From Peronospora farinosa (lineage: Eukaryota > Oomycota > Peronosporomycetes > Peronosporales > Peronosporaceae), in contig CANTFK010000580.1 of NCBI GenBank assembly GCA_947646735.1, positions 62,001 through 126,000 of the forward strand: a stretch of 64,000 nt of DNA, read 5' to 3'. The translations under genes and the position numbers were made by a program. This document shows positions 1 to 10,612 of the stretch, in pieces. The notes below the pieces were generated by a model. It saw nothing but the letters and a program-made list of their open reading frames with translations, did no database searches and was not told the origin of the DNA. Within the stretch, counting starts at the first letter, position 1. Every line of letters starts with the position of its first letter.

Positions 1-1010
1 CGCGAGAAGGCTAGTCGGAGAAGGAAGTAAGCCCATAGAAAATTCTTCCAGATGCGAACGAAGTAAATCTTGATCCTGGATGGCCAGATCGCGCTCCGCC
101 TCTCGATCTGCAACTTCGGTACGAAGTCTACCCAAAGCTGCGTCGTTCGGAATACTCGCACTCAGGAGGCGATCATGATCAAACTCGAGCGCGCTCAGCG
201 TCTCTTGCAGCTGTTTCACGGATTGCTGGGTCTGAGAGCGAGCTTTCTTGTACTTGGACGCCTTGCTTTTCATGCGTCGAAGGTCATGGGCCAAATCACT
301 GTCTGCCGTATTACGCTGTGCGAGGATGGAGTCCAGTTGCTGTTGGAGGGACGTGATCTGCTGCCGGAATTTTCCTTCCAGAGTTCGCTGAAGATTGGCC
401 GCCTCACGGCGGAATTTATCCTGCAGGCGATGTTTCTCTGCATTGCTCGAAACAAGGCATTCTTCAGATCGGCGATTTCCTGAGACTGATCCGTTAGCTG
501 GTTCAGTTCTTCGTCGAGACCTTCGGCCATGTGGAGAGCGGCATCAAGTTGTTGACGCAACTATTCATCTCGACGCAATACGAATGTGCACAGTCGAGGC
601 ACCAACTCGTGATACGAATTGAGTTCCGTCTCCAGCTGATTTCCACGAAATTCCTGCTCCTGCAAGGCATTTTCCATGGAGTGATAGCTTTCCACGATGG
701 TATCTTGTACTTCCAGGCGGTCATACAATGAAGAAACCAACGAGATCGCGTTTTGACGATCCGTAACGGGAGGAAGGATTATCCGGGTAGACGGGAGCAG
801 GATACGCGATCCGGTAGAGGAATTCATCGTTGGATCGCGCGTGACGAGAACACCGGTTTGGGGGTGGCGATCGTTTTCGGGTGTAGGTCTGGCCATAAGG
901 GACGAAGTGACGAGAAGAGTGAAGCGAGACAGTGCACAGTTAGGCAAACACTGTATGTGGGCTATCGGTGCAGGGGACGATTGTGGCGAAGTGAAGGAGT
1001 GAATTCGCAA
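1..1010 (-). pseudogene. Broken coiled-coil ORF, antisense part of an LTR element
   Basis: Reading leftwards from about 1010, three consecutive open segments encode Glu/Gln/Leu/Arg-rich helix with heptad spacing: about 1010-561, 560-430, and then, after a frame change near 430, on to position 1. The one-codon stop near 561 and the frameshift near 430 show decay. The frame is still open at the left edge, so the C-terminal part lies outside the window. No catalytic domain is recognised. The segment lies just before an LTR (from about 1230), the same place and strand as other antisense ORFs in this window, including the coiled-coil start of the one ending near 63956. I infer a retroelement-associated antisense protein rather than a host gene. 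It could also be a decayed host coiled-coil gene. Confidence 0.45.
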
Positions 1011-1219
1011 AGTGTGATCACATATTTTCGGTTAAGTCCGAAATGGCCAATATTGATGCGTCGCGATCTCGCAGAAAGGTTTCGAGATGACGTCAAATGG
1101 GATGGAAAACAGTGAATGGTGTAGTTTGCAGTTCTATGTGGGGTCAAATATGGCCTAGAAACTACGCTATTGCGATCTCCAGTATTTTCGGTGGCGATCC
1201 GCGTGAACGCGATCGCTAA

Positions 1220-1790
1220 GAAGGAGGATGGGTACATCCAAGTATGTGGAAGACGGTCTGGTGTGGATCACGTCACTATGGAGGAATGGAATGGTGGACA
1301 TGACATGTCACAAAGATGGACCATCTCACATGACCTGAGAAACGGTGAAGAGGACAAGTCGTGATCCGGCGGATCGCGATCCGATGCTAATTATTAGTAT
1401 CGCGATCCGATATTAAGTATTAGTACCGAGATCCGATATTAATTATTAGTATCGCGATCCGATACTAATTATTTAGTAACGCGATCCGATACTAATTATT
1501 AGTACCGCGATCTGATACTAATTATTTAGTACCGCGATCCGATACTAATTATTAGTACCGCGATCTGATACTAAAATGGTATTAGATCCGAGCGAGGTAG
1601 CGATCCAGATCGCGGCGATATTGGAGTGGACCACATTACAAGATCTGATTTTTCCGAAAGGGCGATACGTGGCAACAGATCCTGAGCTACAGATAGTCAA
1701 GATCATAGGTTTTGGTATTTGATTGGTTAACATTAACAGAGTTCAATTTGCTTCTAAGTACACGTGTCGACTCTCTTCCGGGCTGGATTC
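1220..1790 (+). repeat. LTR of a B-type Ty3/gypsy element (left copy)
   Basis: The block from about 1590 to 2279 aligns by eye with 43441-44135, the LTR end and leader of element B, sharing long runs such as the segment around the GATTGGACGCAG motif. A purine-rich stretch at about 1220-1233 could be the polypurine tract of an upstream element. The LTR end is inferred at about 1790, just before a putative primer-binding site. The start is uncertain: similarity of 1252-1290 to 42830-42860 suggests that region. The upstream part contains a minisatellite. Confidence 0.55.
1375..1580 (+). repeat. Minisatellite, about 8 units of 26-27 bp, in the LTR U3 region
   Basis: About eight imperfect copies of a 26-27 bp unit (CGCGATCCGATACTAATTAT followed by TAGTA) lie head to tail, differing by C/T changes and by a one-base T insertion. 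Each carries a GATC core. It sits just upstream of the conserved LTR end, where element B carries an unrelated 19-bp array. Confidence 0.85.
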
Positions 1791-1792
1791 TT

Positions 1793-2279
1793 TGGCCACC
1801 CGACGTCTCAAGGAAATCTACATACTACGCAAGTCATATCCCTGGATTGTTTGGCCAGGGATTGCAAGAATTCTCAACAAAACAACTCAAGCTGCGATTG
1901 GACGCAGAGGACTAAGAAGTCCAGATACAAGATCGCGAGACGGCTCAAGTGGTCAGAAGGCAAGCGTATTAAGTATCAACCCATTGGACAAGGCGATCTC
2001 AAGAGAGATCAGGGCGACTCAAATAGAGCACCCCAAGAACAACTGCGATCGTGTGAGGAATTCCACTCGATCGACCCCCACCTATCCCTAACACAATCAA
2101 GTTCAACATCAACTCAAGTCCACCGAGAAGTGTGCAACCCGCCCTACCGACGGGTACACAAGGTGAGGAAGGAATTGCTTTACACGGAAACAGAGTACCC
2201 CCTCCTATAGTCGGTCGTCTGAGCGCCAATGGAGAGCTGGAAACGCATCAGCAATTTTGCGAATCCCACTTCACCACAG
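1793..2279 (+). other. Putative primer-binding site and untranslated leader
   Basis: The position begins with TGGCCACCCGACG, matching the same site in elements B (43637) and C (53768). The following roughly 480 bp aligns with their leaders, including a shared block CCGACGGGTACAC followed by AGGTGAG, and ends where the gag ATG stands in B and C. Here the gag is absent: sequence of another element starts at about 2280. Confidence 0.5.
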
Positions 2280-2556
2280 CTTCATGCTTGATTTCATCAA
2301 GACCTTTCCCGCGCAGTTTTCGAAATCGGCGGAAGTAGTCCCGCATCGTGTCCAGCGAGTCCGGAGCGTGAGCTCCGGACAAGTCGTACAGTGACCAAGG
2401 TATGAGCTGCCGCGCCATGATGCTGGTTGTTGCACTCCCTCTGATGTTTCTTGAAAGTGCTGCTGGATTGGGTGTTGGGTCTCCGGACATTGCTTGTTCG
2501 TTTGTGAGCGACGGGTTTTTGACAGTTGAGCACTCACGGTTGGTGAGTGCTGTCAT
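2248..2556 (-). CDS. Antisense ORF next to a 3' LTR, about 102 aa, function unknown
   Basis: An ATG-initiated ORF starts 14 bp from the LTR at 2570 and runs away from it. The protein is polar at the N terminus and ends in a charged, helical segment rich in Arg, Lys and Asp. I do not recognise a domain. A purine-rich stretch at about 2556-2569 next to the LTR looks like a polypurine tract, which makes 2570-2911 a 3' LTR and this ORF antisense to the element. The 5' part of that element is missing. The ORF may be a gag-like fragment or the start of a longer antisense protein cut by the junction near 2280. Confidence 0.35.
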   Translation of the reverse strand: MTALTNRECSTVKNPSLTNEQAMSGDPTPNPAALSRNIRGSATTSIMARQLIPWSLYDLSGAHAPDSLDTMRDYFRRFRKLRGKGLDEIKHEAVVKWDSQNC

Positions 2557-2569
2557 GAGAAGGGGGTGA

Positions 2570-2911
2570 TGTAATGGGCTACATTACACACATAGTATTA
2601 ACACAAATAAACAATTACATATGTAGGCAGGTGCTGGGCCCGGATAGCGGGCACAGCGTGGTAATTTATTATTGGTTTATTATTGGGCCTAAAAGTCCCC
2701 AATATGGACCAATGATAAATCAACCTGAAATTGTGTGGTTCCCGAAAGGCGGGAACACTGTCGTATTTATTACGACTAAAATCTTCGTAATTAGTACGAA
2801 TTAAAACAAAAATAAAAATCAGAGTTAAATTTACTTAACACCTAATACTTGGGCTTGAGTCTTCCTCGAGCCGCGTGTAAGCTAGTGACGATACGTTCTA
2901 GCCCCGTTACA
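2570..2911 (+). repeat. LTR, 342 bp (TGTAATGGGC...CCGTTACA)
   Basis: It starts TGTAATGGGCTACATTACA, itself an inverted repeat, and ends CCCCGTTACA, so it has TG...CA ends. A nearly identical copy lies at 63237-63579, with only a handful of substitutions. The flanking five bases (GGTGA and AAACT) do not match, so this is not a clean solo LTR. The purine tract at about 2556-2569 suggests the 3' LTR of a truncated element inserted into or joined to a gag fragment. Confidence 0.85.
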
Positions 2912-2920
2912 AAACTCTTT

Positions 2921-3130
2921 TTAATCTGCGATTGCCGATGCGCGAAATTTATGCGTAGTACATACACCATTTGGCGTAGCTTCTGCCGCTGGCACCAACG
3001 ATCGTCTTAAGTCTTCGAATTCCTGGTCATTCTGATTGTTGTTGCTGGATCGATTATGGCGCAATTTAATCAACTCCATTTCCACGTCTGGAATGTGTTT
3101 CTCGTAAGGATTTACTGCATCTTTCACCAA
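2921..3130 (-). pseudogene. gag fragment of a B-type element
   Basis: The 69-residue translation, with its IPDVEMELI, FEDLRRSLV and AAEATPNGV segments, closely follows the gag of element B at 45250-45430 (VPDVEMESV, LEDLRRPLV, AAEAMPSGG). The homology continues to the LTR edge at 2912 through an in-frame stop. It is a short scrap in opposite orientation to the surrounding elements, truncated on both sides. Confidence 0.7.
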
Positions 3131-3146
3131 TAAGCATTTGTCGAGC

Positions 3147-4560
3147 TAAGATCCGTTGTTCTTTATGTCAACCGCTGATCATCCCCAAACTGATGGCCAA
3201 ACAGAACGTGCAAATCGAGTTGTGGCGGATGTGTTGCGTACAGTAGCGACTCCCAAAGAATGGGGCAAGCAATTGCCATTCGTGGAGTTCGCTATTAATA
3301 ACAGTGTTCACGCCAGTACGGGTGAAACACCGTTTTACATTAACGGACTGCGTCATCCTCGAACGCCAGTCTCGTTTGTACGCAGCCCGAGTCTTAGTGT
3401 GGGAGGGCCCCTCACTTCGCTTGGTGCGAATGCCAAAGAGGGCCAAGGTTGCCCTAGCGACACTGCTAATTTAGCCGTGGTCACGGCACCTATAGGTGTC
3501 ACAAAAGAGGCACGGCAAGCAATGCCAGTGCTCCTTGACGATGACACTATCTTGTTATCAACAGCGTCGACCCATGACCGACCTCTTGGGGGGGTGATCT
3601 GGATGCTAAAAGCGTGAGCGAAGCTCAGCGCTTCGTGGATGAGCGATTAGCCATCACACGTAAAGTCCGTGAAGCGATGTAAAGCGCACAGGACAAGCAA
3701 AAATGATATGCAAACCAGCATGGTCGCAAAAACAATGAACACTTAAGTGTTGGGTACAAAGTGCTATTAAGTACTGCTACCCTACCTAAACATGCAATTT
3801 CTGTACTACCTGGTGGTACTACTAAGCTATTGCCCCGGTTCATTGGGCCCTTTACAGTGGTTAAAGAAGTTGGAGACCTAAAGTATAGGCTCACTCTCCC
3901 ACCGTATATGAAGACGCACCCCGTATTTTTACGTGGGTCGTCTAAAACGGTATGTTGATCCAGAAGAGATCACATATTCACATCGGTCTAACGAGACCGA
4001 TGGTGACGTCGACTGTGAGTCGAGTGTCGCGACCGATCAGGCGACGAGGAAGCCGAGAGGCTTTCCGTATATGAACGAGGCGATAGAGGACTCGTTGAAC
4101 GAGGAGGACTCCGCGCTTGACGCGGGTCTCTCATCACCAGTCGCTCTAACAGATCCAACCGAAGCTTCAGGCGGTCATACCCTGACGGTACTTCGCCCTC
4201 ACATCGTGCAGATCCGAAGTCAGTCGCGAGAATTGACTAGAAAGATCATTCACCTGCCTCTTCAGCGCAGCGTTCTCACAGCCTGCGACTGAACAGCAGC
4301 AGGGTAGGCAGCCACGAGTAGGTGGGTGTAATCGCCACTCATATTGGGCGCCACTTGTGTTGGTGGACACGGAAGGGAACACGCGCTCCCTTGTTGGAAG
4401 GCTGTTGACCCACCGGTTTGTGAAGCGAAAGCTCCAAATCTTTGTCCAGTGGAAGGTTTATCCAACGAGATTTGACTCATGGAAGCTTATTGACGCCTTG
4501 TGCGTCGACGTGCCTAGGCTGGTGGCTGCTTATGTAAAGAAGCACCAGCTGACGTTTATT
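3147..4560 (+). pseudogene. Chromovirus integrase end and degenerate chromodomain (element A)
   Basis: The left part carries the end of a Ty3/gypsy integrase core, with ADHPQTDGQTERANRV holding the catalytic Glu, then FAINNSVHASTGETPFY. After stops near 3617 and 3680 the C-terminal integrase module follows (about 3755-3955: LLPRFIGPFTVVKE, YRLTLPPYMKTHPVF). A linker and a chromodomain-like segment lie at about 4395-4545 (VQWKVYPTRFDSWK). In that segment the usual WKGY Gly is Val and the usual WEP Glu is Lys. The zinc finger and the first two catalytic Asp are missing, so this is a 5'-truncated dead copy. It reads towards a polypurine tract and LTR at 5473-6092, confirming the orientation. Confidence 0.85.
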
Positions 4561-5430
4561 GCTAGGTCCGGATGGACTAGCAGAAGAAGCGTAGCGAGAA
4601 TCAATTGGGGGTCGCTTACCAACCAAGATATCATTCGCACGCTTCATGGCGAAGCTGATTCGCTGAGACCGCTGTTTAGTTGCATCTTCATGCAAGTTAA
4701 CACGGCGCCGGAGTTCAGCTTCATATTCGTCGGCTGTTTCGTTAGAACGCAGCACGACTGGAATTGGGAAAGCACGATCAAGTGCTTTGCCCTTCTTTTT
4801 ACACAAAGGGTAGACGCTAAAAAATTATGAGCGTCAATAGTGACACGCTGCAAAAGCGCTGCACTAGACCCATCCGAGTTTATCCACTCGGATGAGGTAG
4901 CATTGGTGATAAGCTACCACTCACGCAGCCGCCATCGCCACGACGGGCTAGTGAGGCTGAACGTGTACTCGGTGGAGCTTTAAGCTCACACTCACCTGAA
5001 TCTGACTCTCCGATATGGATTGTCAAGACATGAGCCTGAGGAGTCACATCAGATTGAGTCGCGACTGCTTCTTTCGAAGTAGCGCGCTCAGTCTTAGTGC
5101 TGCGCTCGTAGACGCAGGCGACAAGGTATTACCTTCACTTGCAGGAAGCATAGAAGCTTCCTCAAGTACGGGTGCCTCACATGATGGAAACATATTTCCC
5201 ATCAACGCGCTTTGCTCATCTCCACTTTGGGGTGATGGCAATGGCGTGCTCTCATTGTAGTCTACAATGAGAGATGGATCTTCATCCACATTATGGTGAG
5301 ATGGAAGTTTCGACTCAGTGCCTGAAGCACTTTGCGACGGCTGCGAATTATCACGGCGCGTGCGCTTAGTGCTGGACTGCATGGGCGCCTTTGCAGGCGA
5401 TCCATCAGCCTTACCACGTTTCGGTGGCAT
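4477..5430 (-). pseudogene. Antisense ORF of chromovirus element A, broken
   Basis: An ATG at 5430, only 57 bp from the 3' LTR, opens a 128-residue basic, Ser/Pro-rich N terminus (5430-5044). It starts MPPKRGKADGSPAKAP and then becomes acidic. After stops the same strand is open again at 4806-4477, with a charged helical segment. The layout (antisense, between integrase and 3' LTR, starting next to the polypurine tract) is the same as at 2248-2556, and is resembled at 61725-63956. No domain is recognised. The basic Ser/Lys start could be nuclear or nucleic-acid binding, but that is inference. The region from 4477 to 4560 overlaps the chromodomain end on the other strand. Confidence 0.45.
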
Positions 5431-5472
5431 ATCCTTGCTTTCGATGTTTTACAAAAAATTTAAAATCATCTT

Positions 5473-5486
5473 AAAGGAAGGGATGG
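5473..5486 (+). other. Polypurine tract of element A
   Basis: A purine-rich AAAGGAAGGGATGG lies directly before the TGTAATGGGC start of the LTR. This is the expected plus-strand primer position and fixes 5487 as the start of the 3' LTR. Confidence 0.7.
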
Positions 5487-6092
5487 TGTAATGGGCTCAA
5501 CGATACACGTATCCGTTAAGTATGCGATACTTAACGGGCAGGTCTCAAAAGGTACGTAAGTACTTAAGACCTTTCGCTCGGGTGAGACACACCATGTGTC
5601 ACACCCTTGCGTATGTGATATACACTAGGTGTATTCACATTGATGGGGATGACGCCCAGCTGGGACTAGGCGCCATCAAATGACGTCAGTCAGTTCCGTC
5701 ATTGAGCGAGCTTGAATATTTTAAGCTCTCACGTTGGGAGCGCATCTATAGAGATGGCACCCATCATTACATATTCACCAATCAGTAGTTAGATTTATAT
5801 TTATTTAAAATCTATTAAATATAAATCAGTCTTGAATTTACTTAAACAAACGCACCACGCACGAGAAGTTGCAAAGCTTCTGCGTGACGTCGGTGCCTTC
5901 TTGTTAATAAGTTCGTTGCACTCTCGCTTAAGCGAGAGGCAACTGGTGGTACGACTGCTTAAGCAGTCGACCAACCTCCCAACCACCCTCGCTTGTGCAT
6001 AAGGTGTGTGCTCGTAGTACGAGGCAACTTCGTAGAAGTGCCCGTCTACACCTTGAATTTCCTAGCTTCTGTCTTAGCGTCTCCACTACACA
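5487..6092 (+). repeat. 3' LTR of chromovirus element A, about 600 bp
   Basis: It begins TGTAATGGGCTC after the polypurine tract. From about 5600 to 6090 it aligns by eye with 41070-41540, sharing for example CAATCAGTAGTTAGATTTAT versus AAATCAGTAGTTAGATTTAT and GAAGTGCCCGTCTACACC. The right boundary near CTCCACTACA is approximate. Confidence 0.75.
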
Positions 6093-6105
6093 ATGTATCG
6101 TTGCT

Positions 6106-6567
6106 TCACTGTACGGTATCAGTGGTGAATATACGCAACATGCGTTGCAAAAATGCAACAAAAAGAATTACAGTGGTATGGAAACTGTCAGTACGCAAAT
6201 AATTGTCTAATTGGGCTGCAGCGCATACGTAAGATAGCTTTTTGAAACGAAGCTCTTTAAAACGAAGCTCTACATCAGGACTAGTAGCTTCAGAAAATAT
6301 CATACTCACGTTATCGCTACAAAGATGCAACATGACGCTTTCACAACCGAGCATATACAAAATGTCGCAGTAGTTCAAATGTGTCGGGGCCAGTATAATT
6401 AACACGAGAATTGCTGAACATCGCATTCCCATCTTTAAAGCTGAACAAGCAGCTTCTTGTGCCGATTGGTATACTGCTGACCAATCGAAAGACTTGAACA
6501 GCACATCGAAGAGAGCTGTTGAAACCTCAGCTTTTGCAACGGTTTGTCTCAGTCGTGAGATCCCCAT
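6106..6567 (-). CDS. Hypothetical ORF, about 153 aa, doubtful
   Basis: An ATG ORF abuts the LTR end and starts 13 bp from the divergent ATG of the PDK-type kinase, leaving no room for two 5' UTRs. The middle is hydrophobic and a later part contains a short tandem duplication (ELRFKELRFKKL). I recognise no family. It may be a relic or chance ORF in the kinase promoter. Confidence 0.2.
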   Translation of the reverse strand: MGISRLRQTVAKAEVSTALFDVLFKSFDWSAVYQSAQEAACSALKMGMRCSAILVLIILAPTHLNYCDILYMLGCESVMLHLCSDNVSMIFSEATSPDVELRFKELRFKKLSYVCAAAQLDNYLRTDSFHTTVILFVAFLQRMLRIFTTDTVQ

Positions 6568-6579
6568 CACATTATTAAA

Positions 6580-8406
6580 ATGTTGCGACGTAGCGGCAGT
6601 TTGACGACACCTTGGGCAATAACTCTAAGTAGATCAGGTCATGTACGTTGTTGCCAGAGCCACAACTTCGACTCCAAGCTGTACGTTTGTCGTTTCCAAG
6701 TCGATCCATTTACACGTCATGCTGGAATTTTGTATACCTTTCGGTGATACTTTATTGTTCTTGCAGCCATGAGAAGCCCATTCCCATGGACCAAGTGCGC
6801 CAGATCGCCGAAACGGAGCCAACTCCTTTGTCGCTTCAGCAGATGCGCTCGTTCTCGGACGGATGTGCCAAGCTGCGGCTCGTGTCGGCCAAATTCCTGC
6901 ACAAGGAGCTGCAATCGCGTTTCGCTCGGTGAGACCCATAAACCAATGATCAAACACGGATTTAGCTGTGTTCTACTCAGTAAAACATAGTAGAACACAT
7001 GTTGTACTGTTTACGAAGAAGAGTGTGATAACTCTTACTGCATTTTGTGGTGATTTCTGGGGAGTGAACAGTGCTATTATCGAGCTGTCGGACTTGCCGC
7101 TAGGATTGAGCGACACGACGTCGATCCGTCAAGCAATCGACGTCTATTGTCGTGAGTTGCAGTGGCTTAACAGCATTAAACCTCCAATTTCCATTGTAAG
7201 GAAGAATACTATGATCACATACGTCATAATGACGATACGCTACTTGCTGACTGTTTGCTGGGATTGATGGGAGTAGGCAGATGACCGACAGTTTACGGAA
7301 ACGTTGCGTCACGCCAAAGCCCAAGGATCCAATCTAGTGCCGCTGATTTGTTACGGGCTGCAGCAGCTGAAAGGTACGGATCTCGGACACAGTGCACTGC
7401 AAATTGAGAGTGCCCAGGAGGACATCAAGGACCGACTGGACAAGTTTTTTCTGGGGCGTATTGGCATCCGCATGCTGATTGGGCAACATGTGGAGTCGCT
7501 CGAGCGCCCAGGAGGCCGTGTGCACCTTGTGAATGTGGAAGAAATCGTACGAGAGGCTTGTGACCGCGCCACAAACTTGTGTATACAGTACTCTGGTGTA
7601 GCACCACCTGTGGAGATCCATGCGACGGCGAGTGCTGGCACGCCGTTGATGTACGTGCGGTCACATCTACACCACATGGTATGCCGTCCATTGCATGCTT
7701 GGAAGTAATTGTGACTACGTCTAACACTGGGTGGTGGTCATTTTCTGGTGTAGGTCTTCGAGCTGGTGAAGAATGCCATGCGTGCGACGGTTGAGCACCA
7801 CAAAAAGCGGAGGCACAGAGCTCCCGGGGCACTCAACCAATTTAAGCAAACGATGAACTTAAACAGTCCGTCGTTGGGTTTTTTCCTGCCACCAGTATGT
7901 GTACCCAGACGAATGTATCTTGCATTGTGCTGCTAGGAACGATCGTTAATTGTTCAATATTACTTGTATGTATGGTTCAGATTGACGACGTATCGGGTGT
8001 CAAGATTTTCCCAGATGTTAGCAAGTACAAGCTCGGAGAGGGGCTCCCACCGGTGGAGATCGTGATCTGCGTGGGCAGTGAAGATCTGACCATCAAGGTG
8101 AGCGATGAAGGTGGAGGTGTTCCACGCAGTCGTTGGAACAAGCTGTGGCGCTACGACTACACTACAAGTCTTCCTTATCCGCCCATTGACTCCAATACCT
8201 ATCACAGTTATAGACAACATTATAGTGGGGGTGGCTACGGACTGCCCATGGCAAGGCTATTCGCGCGCTATTTCGGAGGTGAAGTCGCTTTTACTTCGCT
8301 TGAGGGATCCGGATCGACAGGGTTTATCCAGGCACACCGTTTGGGAACGAATGTGGAAGTCGTTCCTGGGCACGCGTCCTTTAACCTCCCGCCGCTTTAT
8401 TCGTAG
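6580..8406 (+). CDS. PDK: Mitochondrial pyruvate / branched-chain ketoacid dehydrogenase kinase
   Basis: This is a GHKL-fold protein kinase that phosphorylates the E1 subunit of mitochondrial 2-oxoacid dehydrogenase complexes and switches them off. Six exons give about 451 aa: 6580-6680, 6767-6928, 7072-7195, 7277-7678, 7754-7894, 7981-8406, all GT-AG with matching phases and introns of 75-143 bp. The N terminus (MLRRSGSLTTPWAITLSRSG) is Arg/Ser-rich and acid-free, as in mitochondrial presequences. The four-helix domain starts near TPLSLQQMRSF and includes FFLGRIGIRMLIGQH. The ATPase domain has the N-box HLHHMVFELVKNAM, the G1 box VSDEGGGV and the G2 loop SGGGYGLPMARL. Length and motif order fit the family. 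The exon 1/2 junction is the least certain because it was chosen to keep the frame. I cannot tell a PDK from a BCKDK by eye. Confidence 0.92.
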
Positions 8407-9422
8407 TCTTAACATGCTATATACCATTCCGAATTGGGAATAGATTATCCTGATGTGGACATGCATGTGCATTGTGAGTCAAACAGGTTTGTCGGATATA
8501 CGATGTTAAGACAAAAGCAACCGCAAGACTGTGACCATGCACTGGATAGCATCCCGTATCCTGTGGGTGCACGTGCACGCGTTTAAAGTAGTAAAATGTC
8601 ACGAAGCCATGAAATCGTGCTGTTAACATGAACGTTTAGACAACGACCCGACAGAAGTACTAGGTCAAGATCATGCCGAGTTGTAAGTTCGCTTTGTCGG
8701 TATCATTTGAGCTCTTTTCCTTCGTCTTGAGACCTTAAATGCAAGACTCAACCATATTTTGCAGCTTATTCGCCTCATGGTCACCGCGATTGTCGATAGC
8801 GAGCGATGTTCGAGTACGATTCCTCGTAGATAGCTTTGGGCGACAACGAAAACGTCAAAGCCGTCCAGAGTCTCGATACCTGGAGTCGGCGGTGGCACGC
8901 ACGATTTCGCTCGACATCAGCCACTTTTTTGCTGACTTGTTGTCGTTGGACAGCAGCACGCGTGCTGAAGACCAATAATGGCGTGTTCCTTGATGATTAT
9001 TGTAATCACCCTACTAATGAAAAGGCTGGTAGATGCCGAGGAGGTCTGGCTGCAACATGCACCGAAAGGGTATTCGTGGCCAACATTTGATCACGTCAAA
9101 GAATCTCACAAAACTTCACCTACCCAATAACTTTTGTTAATACTTACATGTAGCTGCAATGCAATAGCTACTGCACATATGTTACATCATCTCCATAAAT
9201 ATGTAAAATGCATACCGCATCTAGTTCGTATACACCTTTTTTCTTCCATTGGATGCACAATTGTGTCACCAGATCCCGCACAGCAAGGTCACGCAAGAGA
9301 CATTCTCATAATGTACATGTATGGTGATCGTAGTTCTTTAGCTCACAAGATACTACTCAATATGGAGGATAATCAATTCCATTCCCACGAAATCCAGAGT
9401 GAAGATTCAAGATGACGGTTCT
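8407..9422. other. Intergenic stretch, no gene supported
   Basis: Short overlapping ORFs on both strands have no recognisable domain. A possible mini-exon with a GTAAGT donor near 8683 and a TTTTGCAG acceptor near 8764 leads into a frame that stops within about 70 bases. It may be a relic. The segment 9100-9300 is AT-rich and featureless to me. Confidence 0.4.
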
Positions 9423-9890
9423 TTAAGTAAAGAGCTTAACGCTAGTCGTGCATTGTAAAGTGCACGGAACTCCCCACGACGGTCTTTGTTCAGAAGTCGG
9501 TGGCATCTGCTGAATCGGTTCCCCAGAATGGCAAAGTCCCGGAAACATCTGATCCCACATGCTTGTGCTGTTGAAACCCATAGACGTAATCTGCTGCTTG
9601 GCCATGCTCTTTATGTGTTGTTCCTGTCTGCTGCTCAAGGGGATTGAGTTGGTCCTCAACCGACAGCTCTTCGATACCTTGCAGTCTACCTGGAACAGCG
9701 ACACGTTTAGTTGTAATGTGTTCTTCTGGTACGTCGTAGAAAGCTTCAGGTGACGCCGAGAAGTCGAAAGCGTTGTAGCCCAAGTGCATCTCGGTACCTG
9801 CTGATCTCGACTAGATGCCATCATGATCTTGGTTGCAATACTGTATCCGTTGCTGTTGCCAATTTGCCGATATTTTGCGCGAGCGTCCAT
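9423..9890 (-). CDS. Hypothetical protein, about 155 aa, low support
   Basis: The frame is open for 660 bp (to 10082), but the first ATG is at 9890. The C-terminal half is rich in Gln, Met, Ser and Pro, with segments such as EQHIKSMAKQQITSMGF, as in activation or linker regions. A neighbouring frame is also open over 9490-9789. An intron around 9790 is possible because GTACC follows an open exon. I recognise no domain, and coding status is uncertain. Confidence 0.25.
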   Translation of the reverse strand: MDARAKYRQIGNSNGYSIATKIMMASSRDQQVPRCTWATTLSTSRRHLKLSTTYQKNTLQLNVSLFQVDCKVSKSCRLRTNSIPLSSRQEQHIKSMAKQQITSMGFNSTSMWDQMFPGLCHSGEPIQQMPPTSEQRPSWGVPCTLQCTTSVKLFT

Positions 9891-10364
9891 TGTCGATGTC
9901 GAGCTTCTCTCTTCATACGTGACGTTGCAACCGCTTGCCCGCGACACCGGCGGCGTTGACGAGCTCGAAATCGCTCGATTTCGGAGCTTTTTGAGCCAAC
10001 CTTCGGACCACTTGACGGCAGCATGGACGTCATCTATTGGAACAAGTGAGTATTGAAATGAGACGACGCAGTACAATGGCAATTGACTTATAGGCGTCGG
10101 ATACTAAATGACGATGGGATGATCAAGCTGTGACAAGGTATTTCTTGGCCAATCATACCCGTGTCCATTGAAACGTCACTCTACTTCCCCCTCTCGCCTG
10201 TCCTTTCAATGCAGACGACGTAGCGGCAGGTTTCAACCCAATGCATGCACAGTATGACGTCACCTTCGGTCAAAGTTTCGTGCTTGATTAGAAAACTATC
10301 GTTTTTTGTATACTTGAGAGCCGGTAAAAGAATGATACGTTTTGATATGACAACTGTCTTTAGC

Positions 10365-10465
10365 AGTCTTCGCCTAGCTGCTCTAGACGGTCAGGGCCAC
10401 ATACTAGCCAGTCAATTCTAGTCTAGTATGTGGCTTTGACCGTCTAGAGCAGCTAGACGAAGACT
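10365..10465. repeat. Long near-perfect hairpin, 43-bp arms
   Basis: Arms 10365-10407 and 10423-10465 are reverse complements over 43 bp with three differences, two of which are G-T type, separated by a 15-nt loop. It stands alone between the PDK region and the 3' end of the TANGO6 homologue. It could be a small foldback element or a transcribed hairpin. Confidence 0.9.
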
Positions 10466-10612
10466 AGTATGTTAGAGTCCTTAACGTTTTGGTCACGCCT
10501 CCGGTGATTGGCGAAAAAAGGTGTGATTATGTCTCAAGATGATTAGTACAACACTTAAGTGTAGGTTGAAGTTGTCGAGAAAGTTAAAAAGGTCCGTCTC
10601 TTTAACATCAAA

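Noticed and set aside
2570..2911. Solo LTR with target duplication
   Set aside because: The flanking five bases (GGTGA, AAACT) differ, and a purine tract lies next to it, so a 3' LTR of a truncated element fits better.
7425..7832. Shared peptide RPTPEND on the minus strand here and at 561-1010
   Set aside because: It comes from a short chance match in an intron end of the kinase gene; no homology continues on either side.
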